Below, in pieces: positions 45,726-57,898 of a DNA stretch of 64,000 nucleotides (the first letter of the stretch is position 1; each line of letters opens with the position of its first letter). The stretch comes from Aurelia coerulea (lineage: Eukaryota; Cnidaria; Scyphozoa; Semaeostomeae; Ulmaridae): contig CM076955.1 of the NCBI GenBank assembly GCA_039566865.1, positions 1,614,501 to 1,678,500 of the forward strand, in the 5' to 3' direction. Under the pieces are notes generated by a model that worked only from the letters and a program-made list of their open reading frames with translations, ran no database searches and was not told the DNA's origin. Made by a program: the position numbers and the translations under genes.

Positions 45726-48700
45726 CTCTTCAACTGTCAACATTCAAAATCGTTCAGTGTTGGCCAAAAGTACAAGAAGAGCTTTTTGAAGAAGTTGATC
45801 AGTGTTGTAGAAGCTGCGGGGATGGAGGTCTTTGAAGAGTTTTACACAGAGTACTTGGCCTTGCTGGAACAAGATGGTGATGACGAATTTTGCCATAAAA
45901 CATACTTCATTGTGAGTTCATTTATCATATTGTTCTCTTTTTCTCGTTGAAAAGTCGGTTCATACCCGGTGTCCCCACAAAACTTCCTCCTGCTTAGATA
46001 TCACAAAAATTTGACTGCTTCACCGATCTTTAGTTCCCTTTTTGGCAAGTAGGTCAAAGACCAAATTATTTTCCAGGCACAGCGCATCCATTGATTGGTT
46101 TTAAACTTGGCAAATTTAGGTTTTTAGAGATGCCTTAGATTAGTTTCTGTTTGTATTAACCTCCTAGTTTGATCATAGCTGCCAGAAGAAAGCAAAATAT
46201 CATTGTAGACTTACTTGAAGGACAGTAAAAAATTTCAAAATAATGGCTCATGTATTCACGATTTTGTTTGAAGAGTATAGCTCAGAGTAGGGTTTTTCAG
46301 AGAGTACGTTTTGGGACACCCAGAAGTTTTTGAAACCTGCCCATGGAAAGCTTTTTTGAGGTTTTTTGATAATCATATGGGATCAGGGCTTTTGATTTAT
46401 TACTTTCAACTTCACTCGTAGGATTCTCCGGAGCACTTCGTTATCATAAAAGAGGCCACACAGATGCTTTCATCTGGAACAACTGGACTTATTTCTTGGC
46501 AGGTAAATATTGAAACAATCTTCTACCGGGTGCGGCAAAATAAACTATGCACTTTTGACAGGCCACAATAAACCGTACACTGGACCAATTTTGACGATTT
46601 ATGACTTAATCTTTAGCAAAAAGCCTGAATTACATTCTAGGATTTTTTGCAAATTTTTCTATTTTCAGTTTTTAGAGCTAGAAACGAGTTTCTTAAATTT
46701 TTCGTTTTCGAAAACAATGAAAATGATCAAAACGTCAATCAAGTTTTCTAAAGAATCGAAATGAATGGACAAAGAGAAAACTTGTTCGTGGTGATTCGGG
46801 ATCTAGAAATCGAACAATTAATCGATATACAATTATTCGATTTCTAGATCCCAAATCACCACGAACAAGTTTTCTCTTTGTCCATTCATTTCGATTCTTT
46901 AGAAAATTTGATCGACGTTTTTTGATCGTTTTCAGCGTTTTCGAGAACGAACATTTTAAGAAACTCGAATCTGGATCTAAAAACGGAAAACAAAAAAAGT
47001 TGCAAAAAATCCTAGAAGCTAATTTAGGTCTTGTGCTAAAGATTAAGTTATGAATCTTCAAAATCGCTTCAAAATCGGTGTACGATTTATTGTGGCCTGC
47101 CAAACGTGCATAGTTTATTTTGGCGCACCCGGTATATGTTGCGAAGCGCTTGGTAGCTTGTGATCGAACGTTTGTTATTTTTGCACGGTTGCAGCTCATA
47201 AAAACCCCTTCTTTCAAGTGTCACACATCCCTCTTGCTATAATGTTATCTGGCGATTTTCTGCAGTGAAACCATCATTGTGAGTGTTCGTACGTAAATCG
47301 AGAGTATGTATCCATGCAGCCCGTTGAATACTGTTTTGGTTTTTCTGCTCTTGTGGACAATCCAATTGGGCAACTGACTTTGATCAACGACTCGACATAA
47401 GATAAGCTCACTTCTCACATTTCAGTTATACAAGCTCTCCAGTTCAAGGTGATATCTCGAATAAAGTGAAACATTGCCAGTAGTTTTTCAGTCGGTACTT
47501 TGCTGAGTTATTTATTTGATAATTGTAAAACTGCTTTGCGTTCATTTTCAGGCGGCATTTGCAATGTGTGAATGGGTTGATTCAAATCGTAACTGTTTTG
47601 AAGACAGGTGATATCTCTTTTTTCATAAATTAAGTGCCAATCTTCTCCGAAATTTACGTCTAAACGTAACTTTACGATAGAGTACTTTAGTCTTGCATTG
47701 CTAAAGTTACAGAAAAGATGTCTGGAAGTTGCATTGAATACAGAGTGTCCCAAAAAAATGTGCCACGTTTGCCTGAAGATGGCAACAAATTGGCAAAAGA
47801 TTTTCACCAAAATTCTGCATGATGTTGCTCTTCAGGTATTCAATTAAAGTTTGCTACCATTCCCGTAAAAATCTGTTGAAAAATGATGGAGCTATGGCCT
47901 TTGGGAGACCAAATTTGCCTGATGACTGAAGCCAACGGTCGGCCGTTTTGTCTTACTATTTTGCAGCGATAAATAGCTTCATGGATGAAATGAAAGAGCA
48001 GCCTCCAATGTCATAGCTTTCGTGAAAATTCCGATAATCCTCAGAGAGTTTTCAACTATTTCTTTCTCACAGAAACTATTTCTTACCTCACATGAAGCTA
48101 TTTATCACTGCAAAGTAGTATGACAAATGGCCGACCGCTGGTTTCAATCATCAGGCAAATTTGCTCTTCTGAAGGTCATAGCTCCATCATTTTTCAACGG
48201 ATTTTTACGGGAATAGCAGCAAACTTTATTTGAACATCTGAAGAGCAACATCATATAAAAGCTTGGTGAGAATCTATGCCGTTTTGTTACCATCTTCAGG
48301 CAGGCGGGGCACAATTTTTTGGGACACCCTGTAGAATTAGCGTTTTAACCAAATCAATGAAAATTCGACATTACTTTCAATGAACACCTCGAATTTTTGA
48401 AAGACCTTACAAATTATTCTTGGTAATAGTGTCATGTTATTCATATCTCCATAAATACGGTCTTTTGTTCGTTTTTAGATCGAAAATTCCGTTGCCTTTA
48501 GAGTAACGTCAGTAAAGATTCAAATTTTAAAACAGGTAGTAAAGCTAAAATTGCATTCCATTAGATTCTCCAACCTGGTTTAGCTATTAACCCTGATTTC
48601 GTTTAATACCGGGTGAGCCAGAAAAAAGTTCCCACTTTCAAAAATTCGTAGCACCACAAGTACTTCATGGATTTGAATGATTCAAATTGTAGTTAAAAGC

Positions 48701-51700
48701 CAAAAGATTGAAGTATTTTTGTGATTTTTCTCGTCTTCTTACGAGCATTGCAAATATAGGTAAATTCAACTTTACAAAAATTTCCTTGCTGCAAAATGAC
48801 TGAAAAGGGCCCAAAACACTTGATCAAATCGTAGAACTCTCCTCACACAGAACAATTCGCACAAGGATTTTACCTATCTCAAGAATTATAAGACATAGAT
48901 TTTCAAACGGATACTGAAGATTTTCAATCCCATGACGATAGATGTGCAGACGATGTCTCTCACCCATGAGAAATTGCATTTTCTCTGTTGTTCTGAGCGA
49001 GATGTCCTATATGATTTGATCAAGCATTTTAGGCCTTTTTCAGTCATTTTGCAACCATCAAGTTTTTTTAAACTTGAATTTACCAATTTTCCCAGTGCTC
49101 GTAATAAGGGGAGAAAAATCACAAAAATAGTTCAATCTTTTTGCTGTCAAGCAAATATTGATGCATTCCAATCCACTCAGTACTCTTGATGCTATGAATT
49201 TTCAAATGTGGAAACTTTTTTGTGGCTCACCCGGTATGATTCCTAAAGCTGACCTCGCAAAGATTCGATGTAGTCTTTCTAGATGGCTTGATTCTTATGT
49301 TCAGTTAGTATTCTTCTCGTCTTGCAGGAATGTTCTCGAACTTGGATCAGGCCTTGGACTCTTGGGAATGTTTATTTGCAAAATGTGTAATCCACAGGGC
49401 TATATATTTACGGATTATCACGAGAAAGTTCTGCAACTGTTAGACGAAAATATTACACTGAATGGTATAAATCCTTCTACAAAATCATGCCAATTAAAAG
49501 ATGATACCACTCATGAAATATGTCACAAAAACGATTCCTTCAAAGGGTACACGAATATTGAATTTCAAATTGACATTGGAAAGAATGGCGATATTCCCTT
49601 TGAAGACAATGGTACTGATTTAGAGAGACACTCTGAAGGCTGTGACCATTGCAGAAGTATTCGTGCGAGAAAACCTGATATTAATTGTGTTAAACTTGAC
49701 TGGCAAAACCCTTTATTCCCAGATGTTATCAATGAACGAAAAATAGATGTCATTGTTGGAACAGGTTAGGCAGTTTCTAATTTTTCTTTGAATTCTTCGA
49801 ATGACGTATGGGAGCGGAATTGAAAGACTTGAAAATGGCCTTAAATAACGGACTCATCCAATTAAACCTATGAACGCAACAAGACACCGTAATCTGTAGA
49901 AAGAAAACTGCTAACTCCTGTAAAAGAACAGCAACCAAAATAAACCCGTAACTAGAGAGAAAACAGTTGAATCCTGCAAGAGAAAAACGAGTTAACCTTA
50001 AAACATGAAAGGAAAGAAATATGGTAATAACTCTTTAGTTTCGAGTGAAAAGATGTTATTACGAAGAAACATAGGAGGTATTGAAGGAAGAGAGAGTTTA
50101 GGTTTGAGGCAAGGATTATTGCTTGTTTGTGAAGCAAGGTCACTTTGACATGGGCTATGATTCATAAGGAAGTTGACCTAGTTAGTTTGAACCGCATTAA
50201 GTGATTCTGAATGACCGTGACTCTTGCGTTGCTTCGTGCTTGATCGAGGTTAATTAGGCTGACAAGTTATTTATTCAATAAGCCGCATGTAAACTTTACC
50301 GGAACAGTATTTTCTGACACACCAGAATAACAATAAAGATTTATATTTATAACTGTGAATTCTTTCTCTCCTAGATCTTGTGTTTGATTCTTCGATAATA
50401 CCATCATTGGCATCAGTTTTGTCCAAGATTTTGAAGTAAGCTTTCGCGCTTGTTGGATTTAGTTGTTTACAGTTGTCATTGTCACAAAAACAACTTTACT
50501 CACATGATATACACTTTTATGACATGATTGATGTTTCAAAAACGAGGCAATACAAGAATTCCGCCAATCCTATTGGTTAATCGCACATTTCCCGCGGTTT
50601 TCCCATAGCCTTGTATAATACGAAACAAGAACGCGTTTTTGTCACCACAGCAACTGATTTAGGAGTAGGACTGTGAGATTTACAGTTAACTTAAGCGACA
50701 TAACAGTAACAAAATGTGTTTGACTAAATGATATTGGTCAAAATTAGAGGCTATCAGGTAATAAAACTCATACTGACCGGTTTTGTCGTTGTACAGGATA
50801 GTATAAAACCCTCGGTCTTAATGCACAGACCTTGCAAGCTCGGTCTGTACTTCTAAGACCTTGGGCTTTATATTTTCCTGAGCAACACAAAACTGGTTAG
50901 TATAAGCACTGCGCAGTAGTAATAATAGAGGATGGCAGTTGCCAAGATTATGAAGATAAGATTTCTTATGATTTCTTATGATTTCTTATGATTTCATATG
51001 ATTTCTTGTGATTTTGAAACTTCAAAGATTTGTATATTGGCTCTCATTAGGTCAAACTTTGATAATTGCAGCGCAGCGGTAGCGAAGCTGCCATTTAGAC
51101 GAGATTTATCTCGAAAATACGTGTCCCTATGTGAACAAAGGAACAGAGGAACGATAGCCATGACTCTTAAGGCCTTTGTTCTGCACGCCTCCAGAAAAAG
51201 AATGGCCATGACTCTTGCTCGTTGCGTTGGAAGCTGGCCACACTGCATTGCATGTCGAGAAGATGGGATTTCAGAGACTTTGGTACGTATCAAAATTTAC
51301 CTCTATATCATTATTGCAAATATGAGAGACTTTCTTTTTATCCTCTCTGTTTCTCTGTTGTTTTTTTACCATTCTTCATAGAATCGGTTGTCCAGCTGAA
51401 ATGTTTCAGAGAAGGGAAGCTGTCGCGGGCGTCGGCCTAAGCGTTGTTGACATTGCTCGTCCTTGCACAAACAAAATATGCTGAGTACTACAACCGGCAG
51501 GGGTTGAATAAAGGAACAATGTTCAAAATCGAGACGAAGAATCTCAAGAAATGGTTAGGTTAGGCCATATAACATCTATGTTTACAGTAAAACCTTATTC
51601 AATTTCTGTTTTTGTTGCAGGACCAAAGAATTGCCTGTTCAACTTCCTGTGATGCAGGGATTGGATCTGCATTCATGCAAAGTAAAACACAGCAGTAAAA

Positions 51701-54352
51701 CAGAGTAGGGAGTCATTATATAAAACAATCTGTTGCAGGATGGACAATTGAACAGTTGTCAAGACTAAAGATTGCCTACGCATACAAAGCATGTTTTTCG
51801 ACATTTTTGGAATTCAACATTGAACAGTTTGTTGTGATGATACAGCTGTTTCATCATTCTTGTTAATGCAGTACAATGAACAATAAGTGAAAGTTAATTA
51901 CAAGAAAATGATCAAAACCAGTGAAGCAGATATGCTTGAAATGGCGGAATGTTCTTACGACCCAGTGAACCCCGGATCATACGACCATAGGACCATAGGA
52001 TCCTACAACCCAAGTTTCATTATTTAGCTGACAACATTTTATCATTATTTATAATAACTATTTATTTTATTTATATTGGATCATTTAGAATTTATTTGCT
52101 GTGATAGAGATCCATCAAGCTATTTGTGTGATCAGTTTTTAAAACGTAAACATTTTACATAACTGCTCGTTAGTAACCTTTGTCATGCGAACAATTTGAC
52201 TAGTTTCCAGTCAGAGAAGCTATATTGTAAACGAGAGAAAATGTTGCTCTGAAACTAAATTAGAAGGCTGAGCTGAACAACCCTTACATTGTATAAAATT
52301 CAGCCCGCTTGGAAAATTCCACTTATTTTTATGGCTTTAAAACTTACACATGCATAACTTTGCTTTCTTTTGTTTGAATCAAGCAAGGAAGCCTATAGTT
52401 CTGGATATTGAACAGAGATATTCAGGGAAAAAGGAAGCATCTTTAACTTGGAGGGGCATGGCACTTCAATTGCACTTTTTCATAAGAAGGGCACTTTAAT
52501 ATTGATCGGATTTTAATGATAAGAATGTGATACATGGCAGAAAATAATACCACAAGATTACTTGAGATTCCTTACTGATAATTACCTAATTTTTAGAATT
52601 GTCCTTTAACTCAAATCTTCCCTTGCAAAATTCGCCCTTATGGGGGGGGGGGAGCAGATAACTGCTCGTGAATGGTAATGAGTAATCGCCCCCCTCTAAC
52701 GTTGGCAGACTATTCTTCTGAGCTGCACTTACTTAACTCCGTTAACAGCTAGTTTCTCTTTTATTTTGATTGCCAACCATCGCTCTTTCACATGAACTAT
52801 AGCTTTAAATTCATTACATAATTTTGCCATTCTGGATTACTGTGCGAAGGCAAGGTTTTGTCAAGAGCAACGACTTTTTAGCTTTGCTATTCTTCGTTCT
52901 ATTTATTGAGCTGGAAATTATATTTAGTTTTGCAGATAACCTGTAATTTCTTTTTTCAGGAAATCATCAAATACGAAAGCTTTCATTGCAACGACGATTC
53001 GCAATGAGGATACACACAAATGTTTTCGCAAACATCTAGGTAAATATATATATTTATCTGCTCAATAAACAAGAAAAACAATGTAAATTTGATTGGGGAA
53101 TTCTTCCCTAATCATCAGTCTTGAATTTCCCACAGCACTATCATTGTTCCCGAATTCTTTAAAGCTTTTTGGCGTTTCCAAGTAAATTTTAATTGCTATT
53201 CTGAAAATAGAAACACCCTCAGAAGAAATATAGACCGCGACAAAACTTTGATAAAAAGCAGTGGTCAAGAAAGAACTCACACCTTTTTGAAATTTTATGA
53301 AATTAATGTAGCGGATGAGTTTAAAATATCCAAATGTTTCCAAGCCCGTCGTTATTCATCGGATTCTTTAAAACTGATTGTTATTGTGTGCTTAACGGGA
53401 ATCGACATAGTTAAAAGCTGGCCCGGGCCAAGTTAAAAATATAATCTATTGTATTCAACAACTTTGACGCCTGTGGTTTCATTGTGTGGCGAAGGAAACA
53501 ATGGGTTTGTGGGTGTTTTTTAAGCCTATTTATTGCAGCTTGTCGATATAGTTATGTCTATTCCATTTAACATGTCAGCTTAGATACACAACTTTAGTTT
53601 TGTCAAAATCAGTCACATCATTTCACGTTACGAATGACTGTATAAAATTGTTCATCTCAGAATCCTTCAATACGTGCCTAAAATCCTGGATCAAATTTGC
53701 TTTACTTCAAGCTGACGATATCGAAAACTGTGTGAAAAACAGCTGAAAAGATTCTCTTGTTTATAAGAATGATTAGGCAAGCCCTGTAACTGGATAACAG
53801 GTTGCCTAAGCAAGAAGAAAGCCAAATTGAGTTTAATTTTCATCGCCGTGGAGCTTGAATGTTAGCAAATTTTTTACCCAGGAGTAGCATCATTGTTTTT
53901 AAAATCATTTGAGGGGGGGGGGCTAAATCCTCCTGCCCCCTGCTTCCTAGACTGATTATATGGCCGTAGTTATCGCTATTGAAATGTTCCCGGACGTTCC
54001 TAGCCAGTATGAGTGGTCTCGGTTTGGTGAAGTAGTCTCTTTTTGAACAGCGATTACTGGCACTCATCGTGATCAGTCTACCTGCTTCCTGCGGGCCTCA
54101 TTTTAAGTGAAATACGTTTAGATCTTTTCAGGTCTTGTTTGACGGTTGTACTACGGTCAGCGTTAGACGTGTATAGCTTTGCAGGATAAGGATAGTTTAT
54201 TTTTATTTTCAGTTTATGTACAACACGTTAATTTGTCCATTTTAGATGATGCAGGATTGAATTGCAAAGAACTGGAACATGGACATCAACAATTGTTTAC
54301 TTATGATAGATCAACGAAGATAGAAATTTTAGAAATATTTATCGATCCTTGA
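45726..54352 (+). CDS. EEF2KMT: EEF2KMT / FAM86-type protein-lysine methyltransferase (5' exon unresolved)
   Basis: Exons 45726-45911, 46422-46502, 47552-47607, 49328-49764, 50375-50435, 52960-53039 and 54246-54352 join in phase to 335 residues. The start is missing. Family landmarks in order: N-terminal helical part (KYKKSFLKKLI), SSGTTGLISWQAAFAMCEW, the SAM-binding motif I VLELGSGLGLLG, then FICKMCNPQGYIFTDYH, LDWQ, DLVFDSSIIPSLASVL, and ATTIRNED. The C-terminus HGHQQLFTYD...EILEIF matches the end of the family. EEF2KMT trimethylates a lysine in elongation factor 2 in the cytosol. A stretch of about 60 polar residues between the acidic loop and LDW looks longer than usual. Introns contain three fold-back elements. 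Confidence 0.85.
46526..47132. mobile_element. TA-flanked fold-back element, CCGGGTGCG tips
   Basis: Tips CCGGGTGCGGCAAAATAAAC and its complement GTTTATTTTGGCGCACCCGG; TA at 46524-46525 and 47133-47134. 607 bp of long inverted arms centred near 46825. In the EEF2KMT intron, 22 bases after a donor. Confidence 0.85.
47741..48331. mobile_element. Mariner-like fold-back element, family M copy 3
   Basis: Tips CAGAGTGTCCCAAAAAAATG and ATTTTTTGGGACACCCTG; TA at 47739-47740 and 48332-48333. Body matches copies at 37774 and 41676. 591 bp. Confidence 0.9.
48609..49234. mobile_element. TA-flanked fold-back element, CCGGGTGAG tips
   Basis: Tips CCGGGTGAGCCAGAAAAAAG and CTTTTTTGTGGCTCACCCGG; TA at 48607-48608 and 49235-49236. 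626 bp. Its right tip is about 90 bases before the acceptor of the motif-I exon. Confidence 0.85.
49858..50035. repeat. Dispersed repeat (Penelope-like candidate), copy 1
   Basis: Shares with 55432-55610 the ordered phrases AACGCAACAA, TGTAGAAAGAA, CTCCTGTAAAA, CAAAATAAACC and ATCCTGCAAGAGAAAAACGA. In an EEF2KMT intron. Confidence 0.7.
50770..50905. repeat. Small inverted repeat
   Basis: CTCATACTGACCGGTTTTGT pairs with ACAAAACTGGTTAGTATAAG; inner AAGACC blocks pair as well. Possible miniature element in the EEF2KMT intron. Confidence 0.5.
50961..51010. repeat. ATTTCTTATG minisatellite, five units
   Basis: Five consecutive 10-base units, the last two with single changes. Confidence 0.9.
51011..52959. 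other. EEF2KMT intron, nothing recognised
   Basis: No conserved exon found between the 50375-50435 and 52960-53039 exons. A G-run lies at about 52640-52650. Overlapping opposite frames at 50994-51381 have no family signature. Confidence 0.5.
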
Positions 54353-54926
54353 AACATTAAATAGACACAAATTCTTTATTTTATTATTGTGCTTTGAAGC
54401 AGGGTGACTAGATATTATTTCGTATCAGGCTTTTCTAAGTTTGTTTGGAGCTTTCAAAGTTTGAGGAAAGAAATTGAATATTGAAGAATTATTTTGTAAA
54501 TGGTCGTGTAAATGTTCAGTTCCTTTTTTACGGGAATCAATTACTTCAAAAGGACATTTAGCTAAATTACTTTCATTTTACTGTGCTCATTTTACATTTC
54601 GATTATTTTCAAAATGCTAGCACTTTACCATGTTTCCACTTACCACCTTTTCATATTTCAGCTAGTGTGAAGGTTTTTGTCTTTTTCTTACGACCATATT
54701 GTCCACCATCATGAGCTTTGTTTTCATTTAAACTTGTATCATATTTTCTAAATTGATTTAGAAGTTACGATGGTTTTATTCCTTCAAAATTTTGCATGTA
54801 CCAGTTTCAACACAGAAAACGCTGCAAGTTTGAAAATATTCGAGACATGTAAACTTCTCATGGTAGAAATATGATAAGACATTTTATGACAAGACAGACA
54901 TAAGAAATATGATAAGACAAGTTCCT

Positions 54927-55175
54927 TTTAAAGGCACACTGTCGTGGCCGTGATTGGCTAGTCGCAATGTTGAAATCACTAACAAAGAACCTGGCCTCTG
55001 AATAGTTACCAAGCTTTTATGTCCTTGGATCATACTTTGTTTCGAGAATAAAGGGAGTCAGATCGTTATCACCTTCACGAATTTCAGTGTACAGCGAAAT
55101 TACTGAAGCTTGTCTAATTCTAGTCTTTTTTATTGTCTTATTCATCCAATCAGTGCCACGACAGTGTGTCTTTAA
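54927..55175. mobile_element. Miniature element, family T copy 1
   Basis: Tips TTTAAAGGCACACTGTCGTG and near complement CACGACAGTGTGTCTTTAA, each bordered by GATTGG / CCAATC. 249 bp. Confidence 0.7.
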
Positions 55176-55209
55176 GACATGCATTTGAAAGGAAAGTGTA
55201 ACACCAGTG

Positions 55210-55427
55210 TTAAAGGCAGTCTGTCACGCATCTGATTGGGTAATAATTACAATACAAAGAATAAAAAATTTGAATGTCTGCTAATCCTACTGACTTTCTA
55301 CGACCGTTGAAAGTGATAACGATCAGCCCACTTTGTTTCAAATACATAGATTCACAAAGAAATCCATTGTGTTGAGCTCTAACTTTGTTGTGGCCAATCA
55401 GATACGTGACAGACTGTTGCAAATATG
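55210..55427. mobile_element. Miniature element, family T copy 2
   Basis: Tips TTAAAGGCAGTCTGTCACGC and the related right arm CGTGACAGACTG, again bordered by TGATTGG / CCAATCA. Same layout as the neighbour at 54927, tips diverged at about a third of positions. Confidence 0.65.
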
Positions 55428-55431
55428 GCAA

Positions 55432-55700
55432 ATGAAGCCCATAAACGCAACAAAACACCGAAATATGTAGAAAGAAGACTGTAAACTCCTGTAAAATAAC
55501 AACTACCAAAATAAACCTGTTACAAGAAAAAACAGTCAAATCCTGCAAGAGAAAAACGAATTAATCTCAAAACCTGAAAGGGACGAAATAGGTTAGTAAT
55601 TCAACAGTAACTGCCATACAGACCAACGTTAAATAACCAAAAACACGTTTCGTCGCACATTCATCAGCTCAGTTCGTGCGAAGAACAAATTAATGATGAA
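55432..55700 (-). repeat. Dispersed repeat copy 2 with hammerhead-like phrase
   Basis: 55432-55610 matches 49858-50035. Beyond it, the minus strand at 55667-55647 reads CTGATGAATGTGCGACGAAAC, the order of a hammerhead core (CUGAUGA, short stem II, GAAAC). ACGT occurs on both sides of the following loop, possibly stem III. Association of such cores with Penelope-like elements is established knowledge; this copy is unproven. Confidence 0.35.
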
Positions 55701-56649
55701 AACAGACTAACAAGACGAACAAAAAACAATTGAAAATCACATGCCAATAACACCTAAGCCACTAATTGGTGATCATTGTGATCGCCATCATTGTTAAAAG
55801 TTGATGCATATTGTTCTTTGCTAAATACAAGATCTGTCTACCATTTCTTTTTTTTTAAGCACTTCGCTTTGGAAGCCTATTTCTAGCGTTTAATACGATT
55901 ATCATATTGTGAGTAAGGCAGGGCGATGGTGAGCACAAACCCAAACAAATCGTTAAACTGGATGAAAATTGTATTTTAGCAGATTATGTGCAAAGCTGCA
56001 TAATTATTCACTGTTTTACATCAGGGAAGAAGCTGACAACAGAGATTGAGCTTTTTAATTCCCATTTTTTGCAACGCTGTCCAAAAGATATTGGCATTTG
56101 GATCAGATTTTATGCATCCTATTAGGATTTTTCTTCATCGTGCTGCGTTCACTGACCGCTCAAAAAAAACTTTCGTTGTCATTTTCATTAAACATTTCCT
56201 ACATATGCTGCACTTGCTTTAAGTCTCGCTCTTGACCAATAAGGGAGGGGGCTCTCCTTCCATTGTCTCTTCCCCCTTTTCCTCCATCCTCTTCTCCCCT
56301 TCCCGTTTGTGTTTTGAAGAGAAGAGCGAGACTTGGAGCCAGTCCATACACATGCTTTCTTTTAAAGGAAATTCTTTTGCGAGAAATTAGTCCTGTGAAG
56401 GCCATAAATTATTTGGTAACATTGTAGAACCAAGTTTAAGAAGTGCCAAGAAGCTTTTGAAATGTAAACTCAAACTTCTTTGAATTTATTAGATTTAGGC
56501 CATATTGATATGATGAGATATATATGATGTCAATACGAGGCTAATCCGTTTCAAGAAGAGTAGGGAAATGAGTCGTGGTTGTAGTGGTATCAGTTCTCAG
56601 TCAAAATACAAGGCTTGGACATGTATTGAGTCTACTTAAATCTCACTCA

Positions 56650-56836
56650 GGGCCTGTTCATATGGAGAAAGTTTCCCCGGCATTTCCCCGGTGAAGCGGG
56701 ATTCCCGGCTAGCCGGGGAAATATTCATCTCGTTCTATTTTATGTGGTAACGCTATATGAGGCGAGATCTCGGTTGAACGGGAATCCCGCTTCACCGGGG
56801 AAATGCCGGGGAAACTTTCTCCATATGAACAGGCCC
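56650..56836. mobile_element. Miniature element with 58-bp perfect inverted repeats
   Basis: Arms begin GGGCCTGTTCATATGGAGAA and end with its exact complement; TCA lies on both sides, a 3-bp duplication as for PIF/Harbinger elements. 187 bp, GC-rich arms compared with surroundings. Confidence 0.85.
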
Positions 56837-57159
56837 TCAGACTCTGCAAATGTCCTGCTCGCTGTCTACACCAATTTTCAAGCATGAGGCGTAATGACAT
56901 CTCCAGCAGTCTTTGCTCATAATTCAGAACTCTCATGTCATACTAAATCGATTAAATGCAATTTTATGGTCTGGTGTCGAGCGTAAATTGACTTCTTTGT
57001 CGAGAAACATTGGAAAACCCAGCTGCATTTTATTAAGATTTTATGCAATCAATTCTGGTTCATTGTCAGTCCTACAAAATCCATAGTGCGAGGACATGCA
57101 TAATTTATGTAAACCAATGATTTCAGCACACAAGCAATTAAAAATAGACCCAATGCATG

Positions 57160-57300
57160 TATGGAAATCATACAGCTTTATTGAAACTTCTGGTGCTTAG
57201 ATTTGAACCTCCTACCGGCCTTTCGTCCAGCCAGTCTGTGCAAGTGGCCAAGTGCTATACTCTGGCTGAGCCAGAGTATAGCACTTAGCCACTGGCACAC
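57160..57300 (-). repeat. tRNA-derived SINE candidate with hairpin head
   Basis: Minus strand contains GGAGGTTCAAATC (B box) at about 57215-57203 and GTGGCTAAGTGCTA (A-box-like) near 57292. The region 57246-57296 is a hairpin: AGTGGCCAAGTGCTATACTC / GAGTATAGCACTTAGCCACT with a loop of a few bases. Confidence 0.4.
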
Positions 57301-57898
57301 CAGAAAAAATGTTAGATTAGTCGATAAGCCTTACAGCAACATTTTACAAGAACGGAAAGAAATTTGGCTGCTCACACTGGAGATCTCGACAAAAAGTTCA
57401 AAAGTACTATGCTTTCCATACATATATTCTCGTTGATCGAACAACAGAAATGAGAAATCCTTGCACATTTGATTCGAGCTATTTTTCCCGTTTGCAGCCA
57501 GGGGAAAGCATTCATAGCTTTTACGGGAAAGAGTGGGGAGAATGGGCCTGACTGGTGGGGAAGAGTTTCACCAGCACTTTGTTTGTTAAAAGGAGCCCAG
57601 CTAAATAAAGATTTCGAGGCTTTCTCAAGCTTGAAAATATGTATATCCAAACTTTTGAGGCAAGGCAACAACAACCACAGCTGATCATTCCTGCGGAGGC
57701 ATGTTTTGGTCGCTACGGAGGCACTAGGAAGAAAATGCGAACATTTGTTGCTTAGGCCATTTGCGAAAGTACAAGATGAAATACGCAATGGGTATTTATC
57801 ACAAAGAATTCACTTTGATTTAACTGGTAACTGGTTGAATATACAATATATACTATTATGAAATAGTTTGTCTTATTTCATGCCAATCGATAGAAGAG

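Larger units (their letters stand above)
54353..57898. other. Intergenic between EEF2KMT and TEX2
   Basis: Carries two adjacent related palindromes (54927-55175, 55210-55427), a dispersed repeat with a hammerhead-like phrase (55432-55700), a 58-bp-arm miniature element (56650-56836) and a SINE-like unit with a hairpin (57160-57300). No gene supported. TEX2 5' UTR presumably lies in the last few hundred bases. Confidence 0.5.

Noticed and set aside
50961..51010. CRISPR-like repeat array
   Set aside because: Units are contiguous without spacers; a minisatellite in eukaryotic DNA.
50994..51381. Opposed 99- and 127-codon frames in the EEF2KMT intron
   Set aside because: They overlap on opposite strands, start within a minisatellite and have no family signature.
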